NCBI RefSeq assembly: GCF_000025625.1
Contig: NC_013922.1
Coordinates: 1,612,001 to 1,676,000 of the forward strand
Reading direction: 5' to 3'
Length of the DNA stretch: 64,000 nt
Source: Natrialba magadii ATCC 43099
GTDB taxonomy: Archaea > Halobacteriota > Halobacteria > Halobacteriales > Natrialbaceae
Positions within the stretch are counted from its first letter, which is position 1. Every line of letters begins with the position of its first letter. Position numbers and translations under genes: made by a program. The notes under the pieces are model-generated. The model saw only the letters and a list, made by a program, of their open reading frames with translations, did no database searches and was not told where the DNA came from. Shown one piece after another: positions 59,002 to 64,000 of the stretch.

Positions 59002-60809
59002 CAAAACTGACCTCCGAATCGGTTCTGCAATTCCTGTACCGCCTGTCCGATCTGGCTGTCCTCGAAGCTCTTCTCTTCAACGTCGCGTTCGAGGCTGACG
59101 CCACAGTCCGAACAGGTCGCTGTTCCCTGTCGCCGCCCGGGCTCAAGCCTACCTCCACAACGCGGGCACGTTGGATCGTCGCCGCTGTTACTCGAGGGAC
59201 CCCCTTGACCGTCGATCGACACCGTCGCGGTCGGGATGCCGGCCGTGACCCCAGAGTCACGGCCCCATATCGCCTGCATCGACGCGTCGAGGTAGTCCGG
59301 AGACCGACCGAGGCGTTCCTTGACCTTCTCTTTCGGCGTCAGCTTGAGGACGTCCTCGCCATTGGTCCCGCGGGAGCCGATGTGCGTCTCTTCGTACTCG
59401 AGTGTGCGAGCAGCAACGAGCAACTCTTCGCGAAGCGTCCGGTCGTTGATCGACCCGCCATTCTGGAGCCACTTCCCAAGCAGTGCGACGCCCTCGGCCC
59501 AGCAGTCCTTGTAATTCGCCGAGTCCTCGGCGACACCGAGTGACTTGAACCGGATCGTCTCCGGGAATCGCTGGTGCATAATGTCCGCGAATCCGGACCC
59601 TTCGCCGACCGCGTCGATCGGCATCGGGTTGTCCGGATCGTCCTCGAGGACATCGGTGACGTCATCGGCGTGTGCGGTGTAGTCGTGACACGGCTCTTCG
59701 TACCGAACCTCAAGGACGTCACCGTCGACGCTGATGACTGGCGTCCGGTCACCACCGTCTCTGGCAACGTCGATCCCGGTCGCCTGCGGCCGTCCAACTG
59801 GTTGCCAGTCACGGCCCCAGGCGGCGTTGACATCGTCGATCGTGAACGGCCGGTTCTTGCTCGCGCCGCCGGGCGGGATGATCCCAGCACGCCGGCGGTA
59901 CCACCGCTGATCAAGGTCTGTCCGGAACTCGGGGTTGTCCTCGAGAGCGTCGCTGTGGGAGAAGACCGGGTTACCGTCGGCATCGAGTTTCGGTGCAGAC
60001 AGCGTTCGAGCCGTTTCGGCACCGGGCCAGGGCTCCTTGTTGTAGTCCTCCCAGTCGTCCTGGATCTTGTGGAGCGACGCGAGGCCGTCGACCTTCTCGT
60101 CGTCAACGTTCCCGAGCTCGACCTGCACGTTGTGCGAGTCGAAACTCGAGAACTCGAGTACCTCCCACTTCGATGTCGGATCGTCTTGCTCGTCGAGGAT
60201 CGGGTAGATCGAGTTCGTTTCGTCCTTCGGTGGGTTGGCGATCGCGATGATCCGGTCCTGCTCGTCAGTGACGAGCGACTTCATCGCGTCGAGGACCTCG
60301 GCGTCGACGTCTTTCTTGTCGGCCTCCTCGATGATCGCCAGTGTGTAGGCGGCGTGGACACCCTCGAGTTCGCCGGCGTCCTGTGGGGAAGCTGCCTCGA
60401 AAAAATGCTCGGGCTCTCCGTCGATCTCGATGCGCTCCGGTCGGCTCTTGTACTCGCCAGGCAGTGGCACTCGAGCGTCACCGTGGAGGTTCTCGACCGG
60501 CTTGCAGTACGTCCGCTTCATCTTCCGCTCGGTCCCCGATGTCGCGAACGAGCAGGCCGGGTAGCGGACCGTCAGCCAGACGATCGTGATCGCCGCCAGG
60601 ATGTAGGACTTCCCGAGGCCGTTCGCGGTGACGACCAGAAGGCGCTCGTTCGCAGCGATCCCACGGCAGATCTGTGCCTGTGCCCCGGTGACGGTGATAC
60701 CAAGATAGTCCTCGATCGCGTCCTCGAGCCATGTCTCGTCGCCGGCCTCGGCGCGCTCGACGTAGTGGCTCGGTGGGCTGGGTGCCGCTGCATCAGCTGT
60801 GACTGCCAT
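59001..60809 (-). CDS. terL: Terminase large subunit with C-terminal zinc ribbon
   Basis: 602 residues. The ATPase P-loop is VTANGLGKSYILAA (about residues 53-66), Walker B is TLAIIEEADKKDVDAE (about residue 150), and the RNase H-like nuclease domain contains ATGIDVARDGGDRTPVISVD and PIDAVGEGSGFADIM. The final 55 residues hold a CPRCG...CSDCG zinc ribbon, which is not part of the usual terminase core. It packages DNA with the TerS partner encoded upstream. Confidence 0.9.
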   Translation of the reverse strand: MAVTADAAAPSPPSHYVERAEAGDETWLEDAIEDYLGITVTGAQAQICRGIAANERLLVVTANGLGKSYILAAITIVWLTVRYPACSFATSGTERKMKRTYCKPVENLHGDARVPLPGEYKSRPERIEIDGEPEHFFEAASPQDAGELEGVHAAYTLAIIEEADKKDVDAEVLDAMKSLVTDEQDRIIAIANPPKDETNSIYPILDEQDDPTSKWEVLEFSSFDSHNVQVELGNVDDEKVDGLASLHKIQDDWEDYNKEPWPGAETARTLSAPKLDADGNPVFSHSDALEDNPEFRTDLDQRWYRRRAGIIPPGGASKNRPFTIDDVNAAWGRDWQPVGRPQATGIDVARDGGDRTPVISVDGDVLEVRYEEPCHDYTAHADDVTDVLEDDPDNPMPIDAVGEGSGFADIMHQRFPETIRFKSLGVAEDSANYKDCWAEGVALLGKWLQNGGSINDRTLREELLVAARTLEYEETHIGSRGTNGEDVLKLTPKEKVKERLGRSPDYLDASMQAIWGRDSGVTAGIPTATVSIDGQGGPSSNSGDDPTCPRCGGRLEPGRRQGTATCSDCGVSLERDVEEKSFEDSQIGQAVQELQNRFGGQF

Positions 60810-60810
60810 G

Positions 60811-61386
60811 TTAGTCGTCCACCTCGTGCCCGTTGGCCTGTTTCAGGTTGCGCATGAACGCATCCTCGAGAGTGACCGATCCGGAGACCTCGAGCTCGTC
60901 TGCCGGCGCTATGCCGAACTTATCGCACAGCCCTTCGAAGCGACGGAGGAAGCGTTCATCTCCCGACCGTCGGAACTGGAGCAGACACATCGATGCCGCA
61001 GCTCGAGCGACATCCTGTGCATCCCCGGGATCGCCGAGGTGGTCATAGGCGTCTTCGAAGGCCTCGCTCTCGCCTTCGGTTAGACTCGAGGTGAAGTGCT
61101 CACAGAAGGCACCGTGTTTGAGTGCGTTCTGAGAGGAGGTCTCTTTCCCTTCCTCTGTTTTCGGACCCGTTGAACCGCCCCCGTGCTTCCGACAGCGACC
61201 GTGATCGATCTCGGTACCCCAGCCAGAAGTGAGCTGGCAGTACCCACCGAACAGCACCCGATCTTCGCCATCGCGAACGATCTGCCCGTCTTGCTTTTGC
61301 TTCCGACGGCCGTTGCACGTGTCGTCAGGCTCTCGTGTCGGGACCTTCTCGAGAGGGTGTCCGATCAAGTCGTCTTCATCAGTCAT
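60811..61386 (-). CDS. terS: Terminase small subunit-like protein
   Basis: 191 residues from the ATG at 61386 (MTDEDDLIGHPLEKVPTREP). It has a metal-binding-looking CQLTSGWGTEIDHGRCRKHG start (about residues 50-69) and the basic motif GPKTEEGKETSSQNALKHGA, common to haloviral small terminases. A helical C-terminus follows. It lies directly upstream of TerL. DNA recognition is the family role. Confidence 0.75.
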   Translation of the reverse strand: MTDEDDLIGHPLEKVPTREPDDTCNGRRKQKQDGQIVRDGEDRVLFGGYCQLTSGWGTEIDHGRCRKHGGGSTGPKTEEGKETSSQNALKHGAFCEHFTSSLTEGESEAFEDAYDHLGDPGDAQDVARAAASMCLLQFRRSGDERFLRRFEGLCDKFGIAPADELEVSGSVTLEDAFMRNLKQANGHEVDD

Positions 61387-61420
61387 TGGATTGGTTGTTC
61401 CGCGTCTCAAGCCAGTGTCG

Positions 61421-61711
61421 TCAGAATCCAGGCTCACTGGCTGTTGGTGTCGGCGGTTCGGTTCCTCGAGGCCGGGGCGGATCAAGCCGGCTCGAGGTAC
61501 GGCGGTTGTCGTGCTGTCCGTCCTGGTGGCAATCGCGACAGAGCCCGATGAGGTTGTTCGGATCGCTGTTGTGCCTTCGGTGGTCGCGGTGGTGTACTTC
61601 GATCCCGTCGACGGCGTCTCGAGGGCGACCACATCCGGGACAGCGGTACGAGCTGCCGTCGCGGTCGTCCCAGTAGAGATCGCGGGCAGGTTGCCGTTCG
61701 TCCATGGGCAT
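61421..61711 (-). CDS. HNH endonuclease
   Basis: 96 residues from the ATG at 61711, which overlaps the upstream stop (TAATG). The HNH core is CPGCGRP, IEVHHRDHRRHNSDPNNLIG and LCRDCH (about residues 25-70), so Cys4 zinc plus His-Asn-His metal site. HNH proteins beside terminase genes help cut concatemeric DNA at packaging. The C-terminus is disordered. Confidence 0.85.
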   Translation of the reverse strand: MPMDERQPARDLYWDDRDGSSYRCPGCGRPRDAVDGIEVHHRDHRRHNSDPNNLIGLCRDCHQDGQHDNRRTSSRLDPPRPRGTEPPTPTASEPGF

Positions 61712-61902
61712 TATTTCGGCTTGAGAGTCCTCGTTGCGCACTCGCCACAGAGCGTGACGGTATCACCTTCCTCGTAACCCATGTCAGCGAGAACGCCGCC
61801 AAGTTTGGCAGTCCGGAAAAATTCGGGAGAGAATTGACAGAGAAGGGCCGGCGCTGGATAGCACACAGAGTCACAGCCGTCACAGTCTGCTTTGTATCCC
61901 AT
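61711..61902 (-). CDS. 63-residue zinc-binding protein
   Basis: Four or five cysteines in CDGCDSVC and CGECATR form a probable zinc site around a helix (SPEFFRTAKLGGVLADMGYE). It precedes the HNH gene with overlapping stop/start. Function unknown. Confidence 0.65.
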   Translation of the reverse strand: MGYKADCDGCDSVCYPAPALLCQFSPEFFRTAKLGGVLADMGYEEGDTVTLCGECATRTLKPK

Positions 61903-61903
61903 C

Positions 61904-62179
61904 TCAGATCAGGAAGTGGAGGAACGCGGCGACCAGGAACAGGTCGATCGCGATGATCCCCGGAATAGCGACCAACCGAAGCATGAATCCAAACGGTGGA
62001 TACAGTGGTGCGTTCTTAACCCAGGTCTCTTCTTGGACCGCCTTGGTTATCTCGAGAGCATTGCGGATCAGTGCCCACCACGTCAGCAGTAGGACGACCG
62101 CAAACAGGAGGAGATAGGCCGCCAACGTGAGTGACTCGACCGGTGCCTCATAGAGCCGAATAAATGGATTCGATGTCAT
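61904..62179 (-). CDS. Two-to-three-helix membrane protein
   Basis: 91 residues with hydrophobic helices (LTLAAYLLLFAVVLLLTWWA; GFMLRLVAIPGIIAIDLFLV). Located among early provirus genes, 4 bp from the next start. A holin would be one possibility by size and topology, but nothing lytic is nearby. Unknown. Confidence 0.6.
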   Translation of the reverse strand: MTSNPFIRLYEAPVESLTLAAYLLLFAVVLLLTWWALIRNALEITKAVQEETWVKNAPLYPPFGFMLRLVAIPGIIAIDLFLVAAFLHFLI

Positions 62180-62388
62180 GCGTTCGTACAGTTGTGCTCT
62201 TCACGCTCTGACTCGAGTAGCTTCGAGCCGCAGTGGGAGCATTCGACGGTTCGATCCTCCGCAGGTCGGCCGTTGTTGAATTGTATATTTCGGGCCATGG
62301 GTGGCAGTTGCGATCGGTGGTCCTTGTCGAACTGAATGAAGTGCGAGACGTCTGTGCTGACGTCCTGGAACCCGTCAAGAGTCATCAT
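62176..62388 (-). CDS. Small protein with C-terminal C2H2-like finger
   Basis: 70 residues if started at 62388 (MMTLDGFQDVSTDVSHFIQF). It ends with CSHCGSKLLESEREEHNC, a CxxC...HxxC finger. Overlaps both flanking genes slightly. Function unknown. Confidence 0.55.
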   Translation of the reverse strand: MMTLDGFQDVSTDVSHFIQFDKDHRSQLPPMARNIQFNNGRPAEDRTVECSHCGSKLLESEREEHNCTNA

Positions 62389-62719
62389 GCTCGTCGTCTC
62401 GGGGGCGGGTCTGACCACCATCCGTCGAGACGCGGATGTTCGTGACAGCGTTGACGACGCGGTCGACTTCGAGCCCCCACATCCGACCGATGACGAGCCA
62501 GACGATCGATGTCGTCCCGATGACGAGCCAGTCTGGGGCAGGCTCTGCCCGGATGACGAACATCGGACCGAGAACGACCGCAGCCCAGACGCCGAACAGG
62601 AACAGCGTTGCGACGGTCCGCTCGAACGACTCTTCATCAGGCATCAGTGCTCTCCCCAGGCAGACAAGTTCAATCTTCGCGCGGTACAGCGGATCGTCGG
62701 TGTTCGGTTTGACAGACAT
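62375..62719 (-). CDS. Membrane protein of the provirus early cluster
   Basis: 114 residues from the ATG at 62719 (MSVKPNTDDPLYRAKIELVC); MNEM a few codons earlier overlaps the upstream stop. Two membrane helices (TVATLFLFGVWAAVVLGPMF, WLVIGTTSIVWLVIGRMWGL) and a charged tail. No motif. Unknown. Confidence 0.6.
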   Translation of the reverse strand: MSVKPNTDDPLYRAKIELVCLGRALMPDEESFERTVATLFLFGVWAAVVLGPMFVIRAEPAPDWLVIGTTSIVWLVIGRMWGLEVDRVVNAVTNIRVSTDGGQTRPRDDEHDDS

Positions 62720-62720
62720 C

Positions 62721-63161
62721 TCATTCATCTCTCTCGATGGAGGCGACATCGATTCCACAGCCCTCGAGAAGAACGCGGAGTTCGTACTCGTCGAGCCACG
62801 TCAGTCCCTCTTCGTGAACGTGGTCGGTCTTTGCTTCCCAGCGGTTCGCCTCGACGTGGCCGTTGATCTCGAGGTATCCGTCGACCGGTCGAGCCCGGAG
62901 GTGGTACTCGAGTGGTCGCCCGTCGACGGCAACGCCAGCTGGGCGGCGCATGTTGAGGACCTCGTCTTCGTACTTGAGCGACCAGCCGCTGGCGTCCTCG
63001 AAGTGGTGGCGTCGGAGTTGGTCCTCGAGGACGTCGACGCTAATCGCGAGCGTGACGTGGTCGTGTTGTTCGGGCCATTCGACGGTCGCGTACCGACGTC
63101 GGAAATCCGCCTTCGCGAACTTCCAGTACCGGAAGGGGATGTGCTGGAGGATTTCGAGCAT
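62721..63161 (-). CDS. Unknown 146-residue soluble viral protein
   Basis: It starts MLEILQHIPFRYWKFAKADF. Alpha/beta pattern with HVTLAISVDVLEDQLRRHHF and LEYHLRARPVDGYLEINGHV. No catalytic motif. It is the second gene of the leftward early cluster. I do not recognise the family. Confidence 0.65.
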   Translation of the reverse strand: MLEILQHIPFRYWKFAKADFRRRYATVEWPEQHDHVTLAISVDVLEDQLRRHHFEDASGWSLKYEDEVLNMRRPAGVAVDGRPLEYHLRARPVDGYLEINGHVEANRWEAKTDHVHEEGLTWLDEYELRVLLEGCGIDVASIERDE

Positions 63162-63164
63162 CGG

Positions 63165-63674
63165 TCAGGCTCTCCACATCGCCATCTTCACCGCACACCG
63201 GAAGATCTCGGTGTCGTAACCGGCGTACTTGTCCAGTCCTTTCGCGATCCGGACGAACTCCCGCAGCGTGTAACGGTCGAACTCGACGTTGGCCTCCTCG
63301 AGTCGGTTCGCGAGCGGCGCCGTCAGTCGCAGCGCCTGGACCTTCGACAGCGTCTCGTCGTCAGCCCAGCAGCCCACTCGAGCGCAAGAGCGGCAGGTCG
63401 TCCGGGCGATCGACGTCCGCTGCTGGCCGGGGCGGGTCGTGACACCGTCGACGGACGTGTGGATTTGCTCGTCCGGTTCGAGGGTTGCAGCCGTAGTTCG
63501 GTGGTGCTCCTGGACATCGTGATCGTTGATGCCGCCGTTGAACGTCGCCTCCTCGATTTCTTTGACAAGTTCGAAGCAGCCGTTACACACGCGAGGGGTG
63601 TGCCAGACGATGCGGTCGAATGCCCGCTGCGGCGAGACGTGGTCGTCCGCGGGGTGGGTTTCCGTTGTTGACAT
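63165..63674 (-). CDS. Unknown zinc-binding viral protein
   Basis: 169 residues from the ATG at 63674 (MSTTETHPADDHVSPQRAFD). Cys pairs RVCNGCFEL (about residue 31) and TTCRSCARVGCW (about residue 95) probably bind zinc. A helical C-terminus (LREFVRIAKGLDKYAGYDTE) follows. It is the first gene of the leftward virion/early operon in this window. Confidence 0.6.
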   Translation of the reverse strand: MSTTETHPADDHVSPQRAFDRIVWHTPRVCNGCFELVKEIEEATFNGGINDHDVQEHHRTTAATLEPDEQIHTSVDGVTTRPGQQRTSIARTTCRSCARVGCWADDETLSKVQALRLTAPLANRLEEANVEFDRYTLREFVRIAKGLDKYAGYDTEIFRCAVKMAMWRA

Positions 63675-63801
63675 GGCTGGAGAAAAGCGATGCTGCAGGG
63701 CGGACGTGATCATCGTCGACGACGTCAGCGGTCGTCAACTCGACGCCCTGTAGCAATCGTATTGTTTTCGTGAAGGTCACCCGAGTTGATAAGGATAAGC
63801 G

Positions 63802-63822
63802 CGTGCGCCGATCTGGCGCACG
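63802..63822. terminator. Perfect 8-bp hairpin in the 177-base regulatory gap
   Basis: CGTGCGCC (63802-63809) and GGCGCACG (63815-63822), followed on the plus strand by TTTG. It lies 30 bp past the stop of the leftward partial regulator gene, so a terminator for that gene is the simplest reading. The same gap (63675-63851) must hold the promoter of the leftward structural operon. Confidence 0.4.
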
Positions 63823-63851
63823 TTTGTCTGAGAGGCTTGGTTTCGAACTCC

Positions 63852-64000
63852 TCAGGAGCTTTCAGTGATTTCGACTCGAACAAAACGGAGGTCGTCGTCA
63901 CCATCGCGATCGCGACGAACGATGTCGGCGTCCTCGAGTCGAGTGAGTGCGCGATCCAATGTTCGGCGTGGCATCTCGGTTTCCTCCTGGAGTTCGTCGC
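63852..64000 (-). CDS. Partial winged-helix regulator (C-terminal part)
   Basis: The open frame enters from the right edge and ends at TGA 63852-63854. The visible 48 residues read DELQEETEMPRRTLDRALTR, then LEDADIVRRDRDGDDDLRFV and an end VRVEITESS. This is the recognition helix and wing of a MarR/PhiH1-like winged-helix regulator. It probably controls the adjacent provirus operon. The N-terminus is outside the window. Confidence 0.65.
   Translation of the reverse strand, partial: DELQEETEMPRRTLDRALTRLEDADIVRRDRDGDDDLRFVRVEITESS

Noticed and set aside
61904-62179. Holin call for the 91-residue membrane protein
   Set aside because: Size and helices would allow it, but no lysis gene or endolysin lies nearby and archaeal holins are not recognisable this way.
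62436-63671. 411-residue plus-strand frame at the provirus early cluster
   Set aside because: Antisense to three minus-strand genes with coupled starts and stops.

Overview
The window is a high-GC haloarchaeal chromosome segment. The proteins are very acidic, TATA boxes sit about 25-30 nt before start codons, and there are Tat/lipobox signals, a PGF-CTERM S-layer glycoprotein and many families typical of Halobacteria (probably Natrialbales, but genus is not provable here).

Region 1 (1-17,832) is ordinary host chromosome. It holds a cold-shock protein, a MoxR/DUF58/transglutaminase operon, translation factor aIF1/SUI1, a rhodanese, two Nudix hydrolases, a DUF5809/DUF5810 pair, RimI, a sodium-dependent transporter with its small partner, a YciF-type ferritin-like protein, an assimilatory nitrite/sulfite reductase and a DUF7119 protein. 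It ends in tRNA-Lys(UUU).

Region 2 (17,833-about 41,900) is accessory DNA. A tyrosine integrase lies just downstream of tRNA-Lys, with extra copies of the tRNA T-arm core around it. Then come a tightly overlapping minus-strand operon of small Cys-rich proteins, a divergent pair of ribbon-helix-helix regulators with repeated operators, and a lower-GC cassette. The cassette encodes a PIN nuclease, an unknown 404-residue protein, a NurA nuclease and a HerA ATPase, divergent from a DNA methyltransferase; it is a candidate defence system. Next are an Orc1/Cdc6 gene with a truncated pseudogene copy, a lipoprotein, membrane and exported proteins, and a 28-repeat CRISPR array without cas genes. The array is flanked by two imperfect copies of a ~175-190 bp element whose hairpin stem shows three compensatory base-pair changes. 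The region ends with a full-length S-layer glycoprotein gene.

Region 3 (41,963-64,000, nearly all minus strand) is the structural half of a tailed provirus with HK97-type head genes. Read right to left in transcription order: small early proteins, HNH nuclease, TerS, TerL, KTSC protein, portal, protease, major capsid, connectors, tail tube, tail-assembly chaperone, tape measure, distal tail and receptor-binding proteins. A rhomboid protease gene is inserted on the opposite strand. The chaperone gene contains a textbook -1 frameshift signal (G GGA AAC heptamer, 4-nt spacer, perfect 10-bp hairpin) opening into a conserved-looking C-terminal extension that ends exactly at the tape-measure start, as in lambda G/GT. 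The provirus right end is outside the window, so it is unresolved whether regions 2 and 3 form one element integrated at tRNA-Lys or two.
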